NCBI GenBank assembly: GCA_019449635.1 | Contig: JAGRPI010000038.1 | Span: 1-56,229, forward strand | Direction of reading: 5' to 3' | Source of the DNA: Candidatus Ferrigenium bremense | GTDB taxonomy: Bacteria; Pseudomonadota; Gammaproteobacteria; Burkholderiales; Gallionellaceae | Length of the DNA stretch: 56,229 bases | Part shown: positions 44,712 to 53,113 of the stretch, piece by piece | Position numbering within the stretch: the stretch's first letter is position 1 | Layout of the letters: each line of letters begins with the position of its first letter | The notes under the pieces: generated by a model | The model's input: the letters and a program-made list of their open reading frames with translations, nothing else | Database searches by the model: none | Told to the model about the DNA's origin: nothing | Program-made: the position numbers and the translations under genes

Positions 44712-44761
44712 TGCGCGACATTTTGCGCAAACCCATTGGCCACCGCACACTACGAGGTTCA

Positions 44762-45349
44762 ATGCGTATTGCTTATCTAATATTTGGGTTATTTATTCTT
44801 CCTGCTTTTCTAGGAGTGGGGGCTATTGCAGAACAAGCAAGGTGCGGAACCGAATGCCAAGAGCAATATGTGAGGCAATTTGCTGCAATACTTCTGAAGA
44901 GTAATCTGAGCATGGCTGACTATTTTATTTTATTTTCAGAACCTGAGGGGCCAGAGAGCGCACGTCTTTATATCACTGAGAAAAAGCAGTTAATCGTGGG
45001 TGAAGACAAAAATCATGTTCAAGAAATGACACTCGCAGGTGATGCATTTGATGAAGTTCAAGCTAGAAATAAGAAAAGTAGAAGCCCTTACTTAACTTGT
45101 CTGCATAACCGTTATTCCAATCGTTTACCAAATAATCACTCAAAACTTGCTAGGCTGGCTGGCGCAGACAATCACCAAACTATAATTTTACTTTCATCAG
45201 AAAAATCAACTTGGAAATTTTTCTTTTCTGATGGTGAACGTGATGGGGTAGTTGCGCCAGACGGTATCAATTTGGGTTTTGTGAACGAAGACCCATGTGT
45301 TTTTAGTAAGCTCAGTAAAAGTAAGAGCAACTACCCACGCCCCCAATAA
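44762..45349 (+). CDS. AT-rich orphan gene for a putative secreted protein
   Basis: A 195-residue product starting MRIAYLIFGLFILPAFLGVG, a plausible signal peptide, then a soluble domain with CGTEC early and CLHNRY later. I recognise no family. Base composition and codon use are far more AT-rich than neighbours, which suggests recent acquisition. ATG 44762 follows GAGG by 5 bp; the frame continues upstream to 44708. It follows the orphan regulator by 50 bp and may be its cargo or a chance neighbour. Confidence 0.6.
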   Translation: MRIAYLIFGLFILPAFLGVGAIAEQARCGTECQEQYVRQFAAILLKSNLSMADYFILFSEPEGPESARLYITEKKQLIVGEDKNHVQEMTLAGDAFDEVQARNKKSRSPYLTCLHNRYSNRLPNNHSKLARLAGADNHQTIILLSSEKSTWKFFFSDGERDGVVAPDGINLGFVNEDPCVFSKLSKSKSNYPRPQ

Positions 45350-45367
45350 ATTTAAAGAGCCGCAACC

Positions 45368-45817
45368 ATGATCCTCTCCACCCTCTCGCAATCCGACCGC
45401 TACGCCGCGCTGCACCCGCTGTTCCCGCGCGTGTTCGATTTCATCCGCAACACCGACCTGCTGGCGCTCGCACCGGGGCGCCACCCCATCGTCGACAAGC
45501 AGCTGTTCGTCATCGTGGAGAACGTGCCGGGGCGCGCGCGCGAGGCGGCGAAACTGGAATGCCACCGCCGTTACATCGACATCCAACTGGTGCTGGAAGG
45601 GGTGGACGAGATGGGCTGGAAGACGCTGGCGGATTGCACGCAGCCGGTGGGCGATTACAACGAAGAGAAGGACATCCGCTTCTTCCACGACGCGCCGGCA
45701 AGCTGGGTCGCCACGCCGCCCGGCGCGTTCTGCATCTTCTTCCCGGAGGATGCGCACGCGCCGCTGGTGAGCAGCTGCCAGGTGCGCAAGGCGATCTTCA
45801 AGATTTCAGTTGAATGA
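45368..45817 (+). CDS. YhcH/YjgK/YiaL family protein (DUF386)
   Basis: A 149-residue cupin-like protein. LECHRRYIDIQLVLEGVDEM is the family signature with metal-ligand His and Glu, and FFPEDAHAPL supplies the last His. E. coli relatives are linked to sugar-acid or anomer handling (YiaL, NanQ). No sugar catabolism genes are nearby, so the substrate is unknown. Composition returns to the GC-rich norm, unlike the gene upstream. Confidence 0.92.
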   Translation: MILSTLSQSDRYAALHPLFPRVFDFIRNTDLLALAPGRHPIVDKQLFVIVENVPGRAREAAKLECHRRYIDIQLVLEGVDEMGWKTLADCTQPVGDYNEEKDIRFFHDAPASWVATPPGAFCIFFPEDAHAPLVSSCQVRKAIFKISVE

Positions 45818-45826
45818 CGTAGCGCA

Positions 45827-45960
45827 GTAGGATGGATTGAGCGTAGCGATATCCATCGGTTAATCGTCACCGGCCGTTTTTGATGGGTATCTCTGCGCTC
45901 AACCCATCCTACGCAACTGTTATTCGTTGGGTTACGCGGCAAGCCGCTAACCCAACCTAC
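45827..45960. repeat. Family E palindromic repeats after the YhcH gene
   Basis: GTAGGATGGATTGAGCGTAG (45828 onward) is answered by GCTCAACCCATCCTAC (ending 45912). A second stem is TTGGGTTACGCGGC with GCCGCTAACCCAA (about 45926-45955). It fills the convergent gap between the YhcH gene and ttcA. Confidence 0.75.
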
Positions 45961-45971
45961 CTTCGGACCAA

Positions 45972-46841
45972 TCAGCAAGCCGTCTCGTCGTCGAACGCTA
46001 TGTCGCCTTCCGCGACCTTGTCGCCGATCTGCAGGTTCTTGAAATCGAACAGGCCGCTATCCAGCAGGTGTGAGGGTTTGACGCTCTGCATCGCGGTGAA
46101 GATGGTCTGGCTGCGCCCCGGGTACTCGAGCTCCCATGCGGCGAGCATCTTCTTGACGTTCTTGCGCTGCATGTTCTCCTGCGAGCCGCACAGGTTGCAC
46201 GGGATGATCGGGAATTCCATGCCGCGCGCATAGCGGGCGATGTCCTTTTCCGCGCAATAGACCAGCGGGCGGATCACGATGTGGTCGCCCTTGTCGGTCA
46301 CCAGCTTCGGCGGCATCGCCTTGAGTTTGCCGCCGAAGAACATGTTCAGGAACAGCGTCTCGATCATGTCGTCGCGGTGATGCCCCAGCGCGATTTTGTT
46401 CGCGCCGAGTTCGTGCGCGACGCGGTAGATGATGCCGCGCCGCAGCCGCGAACACAGCGAGCAGGTGGTCTTGCCCTCGGGAATTTTTTCCTTGACGATG
46501 GAATAGGTATCCTGGTTTTCAATGTGGTATTCCACGCCGATGGACTTGAGGTACTCCGGCAGCACTTCTTCCGGGAAGCCCGGCTGTTTCTGGTCGAGGT
46601 TCATCGCGATGATGCGGAAATCGATCGGCGCGCGCTTGCGCAGGGTGAGCAGGATGTCGAGCAGCGCATGCGAGTCCTTGCCGCCGGACAGGCAGACCAT
46701 CACCGTGTCGCCCGCTTCGATCATGTTGAAGTCGGCGATCGCCTTGCCGACCTGGTGTTCCAGCCGCCCCTTGAGGCGGTTGAAGTTGCTGGAGTGGCGC
46801 TCGAATTGGATGGGTTGTGCGATGTCGTTCATGTTTTTCAT
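45972..46841 (-). CDS. ttcA: tRNA 2-thiocytidine biosynthesis protein
   Basis: Thiolates C32 of certain tRNAs using ATP and an iron-sulfur cluster. The 289-residue protein has the PP-loop SGGKDS at residues 52-57, the Cys pair CSLC at 127-130, [12 protein letters not shown], and CNLC at 215-218. These give the [4Fe-4S] ligands. Length and order match TtcA. It lies downstream of a pteridine-reductase-like SDR gene on the same strand, separated by a repeat. Confidence 0.97.
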   Translation of the reverse strand: MKNMNDIAQPIQFERHSSNFNRLKGRLEHQVGKAIADFNMIEAGDTVMVCLSGGKDSHALLDILLTLRKRAPIDFRIIAMNLDQKQPGFPEEVLPEYLKSIGVEYHIENQDTYSIVKEKIPEGKTTCSLCSRLRRGIIYRVAHELGANKIALGHHRDDMIETLFLNMFFGGKLKAMPPKLVTDKGDHIVIRPLVYCAEKDIARYARGMEFPIIPCNLCGSQENMQRKNVKKMLAAWELEYPGRSQTIFTAMQSVKPSHLLDSGLFDFKNLQIGDKVAEGDIAFDDETAC

Positions 46842-46863
46842 GTAGCTCTAAATTTCCGCTCCT

Positions 46864-46931
46864 CCTGAGGTATCGAAGGGTGAACGGGTTCTGATGGATC
46901 CGTTCGTGGTTCGATACCTCACCACGAACGG
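46864..46931. repeat. Family A repeat (double copy) between the SDR gene and ttcA
   Basis: TGAGGTATCGAAGGGTGAAC and GTTCGTGGTTCGATACCTCA face each other, with GATGGATCC at the centre. The TGAGGTATCGAAG variant is the same as in the glycine riboswitch. Confidence 0.75.
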
Positions 46932-46949
46932 GCAAATAGGAATCCCCTG

Positions 46950-47690
46950 TTAAATGTTGATGCTTCTGCCGCCATCGACGGCGATGATCTGCCCCGTCAC
47001 ATAGGGCGCATCCTGGATCAGGAACGCCACCGTCCTGGCGATGTCTTCCGGCTCGCCTTCGCGCTTGAGCAGCGTATGCGCGACGATCTTGCGGCGCTGT
47101 TCCTCGTCCATCCAGGCCGCATTCTCCGGCCACATGATGACACCCGGAGCGACGGCATTGACGCGCACCTGCGGCGCCATCTCCTGGGCCAGTGCGCGGG
47201 TCAGCGCGGCCAGCCCGGCCTTGGCCACGCTGTACAGCAGATGCCCGTGCATCGGGCGCTCGGCATGGATGTCCGCGATGTTCACGACACAGCCGTGATG
47301 GCGGCGCAATTCGGCCGCTGCCGCCTGCACCAGGAACAGCGGCGCGCGCAGGTTGGTGCCGAGCAGGTCGTGCCATTGCTGCTCGTTCACCTCCGCCAGC
47401 GGCGTGGCATAAAAACTCGAAGCGTTGTTGACCAGCGCGTCCAACCGCCCGAATTTCCCGATGGCCTGATCCACCAGTGAGCGCAACGCCGCAAGGTCGA
47501 GCAGGTCCGCCTCGCACGCCGTCGCGCTGTCCGGGCGGAACGCATTCAGCTCGTCGCGCAGATCCAGCGCTTCTCGCTTCGAGGAACGGTAATGCAGCAC
47601 GATATTCGCGCCCGCCGCATGCAGGCGGCGCGAGATCGCCGCGCCGACCCGCTTCGCGCCTCCTGTCACCAACACCGTTTTGCCTTGCAT
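46950..47690 (-). CDS. SDR-family reductase, pteridine reductase-like (FolM type)
   Basis: A 246-residue short-chain dehydrogenase. TVLVTGGAKRVGAAISRRL is the NADP loop, with Arg typical of pteridine reductases. DALVNNASSFYATPL, LLYSVAKAGLAALT (Tyr-x3-Lys) and YVTGQIIAVDGGRSI complete the fold. It probably reduces dihydrobiopterin or dihydrofolate, consistent with the folate genes in the window, but SDR specificity is hard to read. ATG 47690 follows GGAGAG; GTG at 47702 is in frame. It is divergent from the MidA-type gene. Confidence 0.85.
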   Translation of the reverse strand: MQGKTVLVTGGAKRVGAAISRRLHAAGANIVLHYRSSKREALDLRDELNAFRPDSATACEADLLDLAALRSLVDQAIGKFGRLDALVNNASSFYATPLAEVNEQQWHDLLGTNLRAPLFLVQAAAAELRRHHGCVVNIADIHAERPMHGHLLYSVAKAGLAALTRALAQEMAPQVRVNAVAPGVIMWPENAAWMDEEQRRKIVAHTLLKREGEPEDIARTVAFLIQDAPYVTGQIIAVDGGRSINI

Positions 47691-47879
47691 AGCACTCTCC
47701 ACAAACAGTTTGCTAAAAACTACTGCGGAGGATCATCTGCGGTGTTGCGCGGCACTCGAAATCCTCATGTACCTTTTGTACATTCCGGTTCCTGCGTTCC
47801 GTGCACATTGCATCTGACCTTCCTCGCTACGTTTTTATTCAAACTGTTAAACTTGCATACCGCTGAATTATACCCGACC

Positions 47880-49136
47880 ATGCATGCACCTTTGCCCACC
47901 CCCAGTCCGGAAGCCGCGCAGCACAGCGTCCGATTGTGCGAATCCATCCGCCGCGACATCGCCGGACAGGGCGGCTGGATCTCCTTTGCGCGCTACATGG
48001 AGCTGGCGCTTTACGCGCCGGGGCTGGGCTATTACACGGCGGGGGCGCACAAGTTCGGCGAGGCGGGCGACTTCATCACCGCGCCGGAACTGTCGCCGCT
48101 GTTCGGCCGCACCCTGGCGCGGCAGATGGCGCAAATCATGGCCTGCAGCGCGCCGCACATCCTGGAGCTGGGTGCGGGCAGCGGCAAGCTGGCGGCGGAC
48201 CTGCTCGGCGAACTGGAACGGGTCGGCAGCCTGCCCGACAGCTACGCGATCCTCGAAGTGAGCGCCGACCTGCGCGCCCGCCAGCAGACCCTGCTGCAAG
48301 AACGCCTGCCGCACCTGCTGGAGCGCGTGCATTGGCTGGATACACTGCCGGAAAAATTCTCCGGTGCGATCGTGGCCAACGAGGTGCTCGACGCATTGCC
48401 CGTGCATCTGGTGCATTGGCGGGACAGCGCGCTGGCCGAGCGCGGCGTGGCTCTGAACCCAGATAATCCATTAGACTATCCATGCATTGTAGGAGCACGC
48501 CCTGCGTGCGAATCGCGGCCAGGAGCCGCTCCTACAGGGCATCTTGGCTCCAACGGGTATGAACATGGTTTCGTCTGGCAGGAACACTCCATCGCCAATG
48601 CCGCCCTGCTGCATGCCGCACAGCAGATCAATGTACCGGGCGATTATGTCAGCGAGATCTGCCTCGCCGCGCGCGGCCTGGTCAGCAGCCTGGCAGGCTG
48701 CCTGGGACAAGGCGCACTGCTGTTCATCGATTACGGTTTCGGTGCGCGCGAGTTCTACCATCCGCAGCGCAGCAGCGGCACGCTGATGTGCCACTACCGC
48801 CATCATGCGCACGGTGACCCGTTCTTCCTGCCCGGCCTGCAGGACATCACCGCGCACGTGAATTTCACCGACATCGCGGAATGCGGCATCGATGCCGGGC
48901 TGGAGCTGCTGGGCTACACCTCACAGGCGTTCTTCCTGCTGAACTGCGGCATCACCGAATTGATGAAGGACACCCCGCCGGAAAACCTGCGCGACTACCT
49001 GCCGCTCTCTGCGCAATTGCAGAAGCTCACCAGCCCGGCGGAGATGGGCGAGCTGTTCAAGGTGATGGCCTTGGCCAGGGGGATAGCCGAGCCGCTGTGC
49101 GGATTCGCGCGCGGCGACCTGCTGCGGACGCTGTAG
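47880..49136 (+). CDS. MidA/NDUFAF7-type SAM-dependent methyltransferase, with repeat insertion
   Basis: A 418-residue protein of the COG1565 family; the mitochondrial member NDUFAF7 methylates an arginine in a Complex I subunit. GWISFARYMELALYAPGLGY, AGDFITAPELSPLFGRTLA, ILELGAGSGKLAADLL, GAIVANEVLDALPVH and LLFIDYGFGAREFYHP are the family hallmarks. Between GVALNPDN and FVWQEHSI lie about 35 extra residues, encoded around a GTAGGAGC-type repeat at 48488-48536. The frame is intact. The bacterial substrate is not established. Confidence 0.9.
   Translation: MHAPLPTPSPEAAQHSVRLCESIRRDIAGQGGWISFARYMELALYAPGLGYYTAGAHKFGEAGDFITAPELSPLFGRTLARQMAQIMACSAPHILELGAGSGKLAADLLGELERVGSLPDSYAILEVSADLRARQQTLLQERLPHLLERVHWLDTLPEKFSGAIVANEVLDALPVHLVHWRDSALAERGVALNPDNPLDYPCIVGARPACESRPGAAPTGHLGSNGYEHGFVWQEHSIANAALLHAAQQINVPGDYVSEICLAARGLVSSLAGCLGQGALLFIDYGFGAREFYHPQRSSGTLMCHYRHHAHGDPFFLPGLQDITAHVNFTDIAECGIDAGLELLGYTSQAFFLLNCGITELMKDTPPENLRDYLPLSAQLQKLTSPAEMGELFKVMALARGIAEPLCGFARGDLLRTL
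48488..48536. repeat. Palindromic repeat, family F (TGTAGGAGC...GCTCCTACA), in frame in the MidA-type gene
   Basis: TGTAGGAGC (48488-48496) pairs with GCTCCTACA (48528-48536), with GCGTGCGAATCGCGGCCAGG between. It reads as GARPACESRPGAAPT in the protein. This type is common in gammaproteobacterial intergenic DNA; no other copy was seen in the window. Flanking bases (48463-48487 and 48537-48560) are also AT-richer than the gene. Confidence 0.8.
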
Positions 49137-49280
49137 CCATTTTGAATTGCAGTAGCCGCTTCTGATCTGAGGGCAGCATCCGGGCCCAGCGGGTCGCATC
49201 TGCTCATGGATGAGCGGCTATCATGCGATGGAAGCGGAAACTCATGGGCAGAGCTATTTTAGGTTCGATAAAGGGCGGCT

Positions 49281-50069
49281 ATGAAAAAACTATCACTGGC
49301 CCTGACTGCGCTGGCCTTGCCAGCAGCCGGACATGCGGAAAATTATTACAAATGTGTCGATAGCAACGGCCTTATGACCTATCAGAGCGAGGTCTGCCCA
49401 CCGCAACAGAAGGCGGACAAGGAGTTCTATTACACCAGCAAACAGCAAGCCGCTGCAGATTCAAATGCATCCGGCGCGGACAAGGGGTTCAAAAAGAGCA
49501 AGGGCTCGCCCACCATCACCTTTTATTACAACCCGACCTATGAGCCACCCGGCGTAACGATGGCCCAGACCGAGTCCATCATTCGCGAAGCCGCATCGAA
49601 GTGGAACAGAGGCTGCAACGTGAACCTTGTCTATGGTGGAGTAAGGAAAGGCGACGCACCGAGGCAACAGAATGCAGGTGATGGCTACGTCGTCCGCTGG
49701 GATAGCGCCCTGCAAGATGTCAGCAATAACGGGCTGGGGGCAGCCGGTCAGGGCGGCACTCTATCCGGCGTCAAGCTGAATCCCAAAGGAATCTATGGCC
49801 CCAATGATTTGAAACGGGTCATTACTCACGAGCTTGGGCATGTCATCGGCATAGGCCATATACATGACGACAAGGAGTCCGTCATGAGCTACCTGGCCAA
49901 TTCAGCCACAATGCTTTCAGCCAACCCGAACCCTTCCGATTACCTGTCATGCAACATGGCCATGAAACAGAATTACGGGATCAAGTTTGAAGAGCCTGAC
50001 TGGAAGAAATCCGAAACCACGGACCAGCAGGCGGCCCAGATCATCAAGGACGGAAAATCAAAACGATAA
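49281..50069 (+). CDS. Secreted matrixin-like metalloprotease with DUF4124
   Basis: A 262-residue protein. A signal peptide (KKLSLALTALALPAAGHA) is followed by a DUF4124-like segment (NYYKCVDSNGLMTYQSEVCP), then an M10-type catalytic domain with HELGHVIGIGH (His183, Glu184, His187, His193) and a Met-turn SVMSYL. Zinc site and Met-turn are complete, so it is probably an active envelope or secreted protease. Pairing DUF4124 with a matrixin is uncommon to my knowledge. No inhibitor or secretion gene is adjacent. Confidence 0.85.
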   Translation: MKKLSLALTALALPAAGHAENYYKCVDSNGLMTYQSEVCPPQQKADKEFYYTSKQQAAADSNASGADKGFKKSKGSPTITFYYNPTYEPPGVTMAQTESIIREAASKWNRGCNVNLVYGGVRKGDAPRQQNAGDGYVVRWDSALQDVSNNGLGAAGQGGTLSGVKLNPKGIYGPNDLKRVITHELGHVIGIGHIHDDKESVMSYLANSATMLSANPNPSDYLSCNMAMKQNYGIKFEEPDWKKSETTDQQAAQIIKDGKSKR

Positions 50070-50362
50070 AACGCTTGGCAATGCCTTAGAGAAAGTCAGG
50101 CCATGTCAGGTTCATCGCCCGCTTAATGGCATGAACCGGCCATTGCGAAAGGCGGATTGCGGTACCGGGCTGCACATCATGTTCCCTTTGGGGCTTCCTG
50201 AAATCAGCCGCCTGGATTGAAAAATTTGCATCGCCTTGAAGCAGTCGCTCGTGACGTGCAGCCACCGACCCAAAGACGATACCCGACCGGCTCAACGGCG
50301 GACAGTCAGGTAACTGGCTTGTCATGATTCCAATTTAATATGACGTGACTTGGCAACTGGAA

Positions 50363-50824
50363 TCACTGACGGTAAGTCGCATGACACTCTACACAATACT
50401 GCATCGTTTTATTCAATGCGCGTAATGACGCATTTACATCTCTGGTTTTCAATACACGGCCAAGATCATCGCCACTCTTATGGAAAGCCAATCCTAATGT
50501 CATAAATCTCTCATTGTCGAACATGCTGCACATCTGCTGCATTTCCGGGGTTAGTCCAAGTTTGCCATGAGCTATTTTTGAGGCATCCTCAAACTTGTTT
50601 CCCGACATTAGACTGATGATCGAATTGACTGCTTCCAAATGCTCTCGCATGTTCGATAGCTGATGCTGCTTCATTTCCTCCGACAATTCCAGGGAGATTC
50701 GTGTATCCATCGTGTTCATGCCGTGATGATGGTTTTGATGTTGCATTGTTTCGGTGGCAGCAAATGCGACATTCAAGCTTACTGTCCCGATTAACGCTGG
50801 AATAGATATCAAAATTCTTTTCAT
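50363..50824 (-). CDS. Class II-like (c'-type) monohaem cytochrome
   Basis: A 153-residue protein with a signal peptide (MKRILISIPALIGTVSLNVAFA). A His/Met-rich stretch, TMQHQNHHHGMNTMDT, follows and then a mostly helical domain. It ends in CVECHATYRQ, where CxxCH (Cys144, Cys147, His148) binds haem near the C-terminus as in cytochrome c'. Class II cytochromes bind NO or act in electron transfer. It is the last gene of the minus-strand exporter cluster. Its codon use is more AT-rich than neighbours. Confidence 0.75.
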   Translation of the reverse strand: MKRILISIPALIGTVSLNVAFAATETMQHQNHHHGMNTMDTRISLELSEEMKQHQLSNMREHLEAVNSIISLMSGNKFEDASKIAHGKLGLTPEMQQMCSMFDNERFMTLGLAFHKSGDDLGRVLKTRDVNASLRALNKTMQYCVECHATYRQ

Positions 50825-50880
50825 ACTTTTGTATTCCTTATATGGTGGGTTCCAGAGCTTATTTGAGTGTTGCTTTGCGC

Positions 50881-51441
50881 TTAAAGTGGTTTACGTACAC
50901 TGATTGCGCCGCGAATCTGGCCTACAGAATAACCGGTAGCACGATCATTTGGGTAGTGCTGGCCAATAGCCGATCTGACGGCGGGGGTGAGCTGATCTAC
51001 ATGGCCGTGGCAACTGAGGCAGAGCGGTTGCACCGGCAGCGCTTTAACGTAGCGGTACTCGTTGCCGACCTTCTCTCCCTTTTCCAATTGGGCAGGGGGT
51101 TCGCCGGCAGCGGCACGCTTGTCGAAATCCTCGAGTGCGGCTTTTTCCCATGCATCGGGGATCGCGCGGGCATCATTGCGCGCCTTGAGGCTGGCACGCT
51201 TGACCTTCCATCCGGTCTGCCGGGATATCTCGCCAGCCATTTTCGGTGCCATGTCCATGCAGACGGGGATCGCACCTTCGGGTCCCGATTTGCTGATTTC
51301 TTCCTGCAAGGCAGCCAGCAACCTGGGCGGCAACATCGTTGCCACCTTGCGCGCTTCGCCCAGCAGGGCGTCGTCACCAGCGTTGGCAAGCGTGGCTACA
51401 AATGAAGTGATCAGCGCAGCAGCTATTAGTAGTGCCTTCAT
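50881..51441 (-). CDS. DUF3365 (Tll0287-like) haem protein
   Basis: A 186-residue periplasmic protein with a signal peptide (MKALLIAAALITSFVATLANA) and one CLSCH haem motif (Cys141, Cys144, His145). PVCMDMAPKMAGEISRQTGW and ARAIPDAWEKAALEDF match DUF3365 proteins, which have a PAS-like haem-binding fold; a redox or sensor role is proposed for relatives. It is 56 bp upstream of the cytochrome gene on the same strand. Confidence 0.8.
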   Translation of the reverse strand: MKALLIAAALITSFVATLANAGDDALLGEARKVATMLPPRLLAALQEEISKSGPEGAIPVCMDMAPKMAGEISRQTGWKVKRASLKARNDARAIPDAWEKAALEDFDKRAAAGEPPAQLEKGEKVGNEYRYVKALPVQPLCLSCHGHVDQLTPAVRSAIGQHYPNDRATGYSVGQIRGAISVRKPL

Positions 51442-51498
51442 GAATATTCCTTATGGCAGTTGGCAAGACGAATTCAGGAACACCTGGTGCTTCGTAGA

Positions 51499-51534
51499 TG
51501 TGCCACAAACAAGCGAAGTGCTGCTTGTGGCACA
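51499..51534. repeat. Inverted repeat between two exporter-cluster genes
   Basis: TGTGCCACAA (51499-51508) pairs with TTGTGGCACA (51525-51534), with further AAGC/GCTT pairing inside. It lies between the Gly/Met-rich protein gene and the DUF3365 gene. No T-run follows, so it may be a processing or attenuation hairpin. Confidence 0.55.
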
Positions 51535-51570
51535 CCGGTGTAAAGCACGGAATGACATCCGATGCATGTA

Positions 51571-51942
51571 TTAACGGCCGCGACCGCCCCCTGGCCCCAT
51601 GCCTCCCCCAGATCCCATTCTGCCGCTGCCGGGACCCATACCGCTCCCTCTGGCAGGGGGCTCGTCGGGCAATGACACCCCACGCTCCTTGGCCCGCTCT
51701 TGCATACGTTCGTGATGTTCCTTGCGGATTTGCTCACGTTCCTCGGCAGTTTTAGCAGCGCGCATCCTGTCACGTTGTTCGGCACGCTCTTGTTGCGTCA
51801 TCAGTTGGCTGCCATAGATTTGCTCTTGCTTTTGTGTCTGGGCCTTTTCTTTGGCTGGTTCCTGATCAGCAGCCAACGCGAAACCGGCAGACAGATACAG
51901 GGCCGTTGCCAAGGCCGATACCATTAAAGTTCTTTTCTTCAT
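51571..51942 (-). CDS. Small periplasmic protein with charged middle and Gly/Met-rich tail
   Basis: A 123-residue protein. The start at 51942 follows AAGGAG by 8 bp and gives a signal peptide (MKKRTLMVSALATALYLSAG). Next is a highly charged helical stretch (TQQERAEQRDRMRAAKT and on), probably coiled coil. The end is GSGMGPGSGRMGSGG followed by MGPGGGRGR. The tail could bind metal or be disordered; I recognise no characterised family. It is in line with the exporter genes. Confidence 0.65.
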   Translation of the reverse strand: MKKRTLMVSALATALYLSAGFALAADQEPAKEKAQTQKQEQIYGSQLMTQQERAEQRDRMRAAKTAEEREQIRKEHHERMQERAKERGVSLPDEPPARGSGMGPGSGRMGSGGGMGPGGGRGR

Positions 51943-52036
51943 CTCAGACTCCTTATCAACATGGGTTGTACACTTTACAACTGCAGACACCGCAACCCGT
52001 TCGGCATCCATACCTGCTTATGGTCAGCTACCCGCC

Positions 52037-52438
52037 TTACCTGCGCCGCAATGACTGAGCAGCCATGATTGCGATTGTTGCCCAAATCAGAGTCCGCAGG
52101 CTCATGGCGATGACCGTGCGCTGCTCGTAGGCTCCGCCGGAATAGACATGCACGCCGAATGCCGCGAACGTGACTATTATCGCAGCGGCGATAGTGACAG
52201 CCAGCCCGACTGCCCAGCGTTGCTGCAGCCACAGTCCGACACCGGCGAAGACATAGGCGAAGCCGGATATGAAGTTGAACCAAAGCACGAATGGCACATA
52301 ATTGCCGGCTGCAGTGCGTGCCGCCTCATCGCCAAGCAGAACCATGCCGCCCTCCTTGATGGTCATCAGGCCGAACACGATAGCAACCAGAGAAATTATC
52401 CAGATTCTGATTCCGCGTGGTCGTTTGGATGTGATCAT
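52037..52438 (-). CDS. Small four-helix membrane protein
   Basis: A 133-residue protein with four predicted membrane helices (around residues 10-28, 47-68, 73-95 and 107-127). No named family was recognised. It follows the TetR gene by 26 bp on the same strand, so it is probably cotranscribed and regulated with the exporter. Confidence 0.68.
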   Translation of the reverse strand: MITSKRPRGIRIWIISLVAIVFGLMTIKEGGMVLLGDEAARTAAGNYVPFVLWFNFISGFAYVFAGVGLWLQQRWAVGLAVTIAAAIIVTFAAFGVHVYSGGAYEQRTVIAMSLRTLIWATIAIMAAQSLRRR

Positions 52439-52464
52439 GGTGAATCCTTTAGTGAGTTAATAAA

Positions 52465-53088
52465 TCAGCCGTGATGATTACGGGTTTTGATGCCGTGCAA
52501 AAAGATCGGAAAGACCTTTTCAGCTTCTTGCTGAAGGGTGCGCTTCCCGCCAAAAATCGACGCCTGCATGACCAGGCCCTGGATCATGCCGATATAAAGT
52601 ACGGCAGCACTCTTGCTGTCGAGATCGTCCGATGCCAGGGACTGCGATTTTGCTGATTCCAGCAGTCCGGCGATCTTGGCCTCATAGCCGGAAATGATCT
52701 CCTGGATGAGTTGTCGCAATTTGCTGTTCTTCTTGTGCAGCAACTCGGAGAACAGCAAACGCGGAATGGCCGGATGCTTGCTGATGAACGTGATATGCGC
52801 GGAGAACATGCGCTCGATGGCATCCAATGGATCGGAAGCATTGGAAGCCGCCTTATCCAATACTTTCATCAAGCGGTCGCGTATCCACAGCATGACGGCG
52901 ACCCAGATATCATCCTTGGTCGAGAAGTGCCGGAAGATCGCCCCCTGGGTGAGTTGCATCGCATCTGCCATATCCTGCGTCGTAACGCTGTCTACTCCTT
53001 TTTCGGCAGCCAGTTCGACCGCCACGCGAATGATCTCGCTTTGTCTCTCTTCGGTGCTCAGGCGCCGCTTTATCGTTTCCTGACTCAA
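52465..53088 (-). CDS. TetR-family transcriptional regulator
   Basis: A protein of about 207 residues. The N-terminal helix-turn-helix includes RQSEIIRVAVELAAEKGVD, VTTQDMADAMQLTQGAIFRH and FSTKDDIWVAV, typical of TetR. The C-terminal helical domain would bind an unknown ligand. The best start is TTG at 53088, 7 bp after AGGAG; longer in-frame ATG starts at 53121 and 53145 overlap the ABC gene. It is encoded with the exporter it likely controls. A palindrome at 56202-56225 is the candidate operator. Confidence 0.88.
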   Translation of the reverse strand: MSQETIKRRLSTEERQSEIIRVAVELAAEKGVDSVTTQDMADAMQLTQGAIFRHFSTKDDIWVAVMLWIRDRLMKVLDKAASNASDPLDAIERMFSAHITFISKHPAIPRLLFSELLHKKNSKLRQLIQEIISGYEAKIAGLLESAKSQSLASDDLDSKSAAVLYIGMIQGLVMQASIFGGKRTLQQEAEKVFPIFLHGIKTRNHHG

Positions 53089-53113
53089 AATGGTTCTCCT
53101 TCGGGAAATGCTT

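Noticed and set aside
50070-50362. Gap between the matrixin and cytochrome genes
   Set aside because: It has a small GGTTCAT/ATGAACC hairpin but no gene, promoter or known repeat that I can support.
51474-51785. Frame with a CIGCH haem-like motif near the Gly/Met-rich gene
   Set aside because: It overlaps the better supported gene at 51571-51942, has no signal peptide or helical domain, and its 3' part lies in an inverted repeat.
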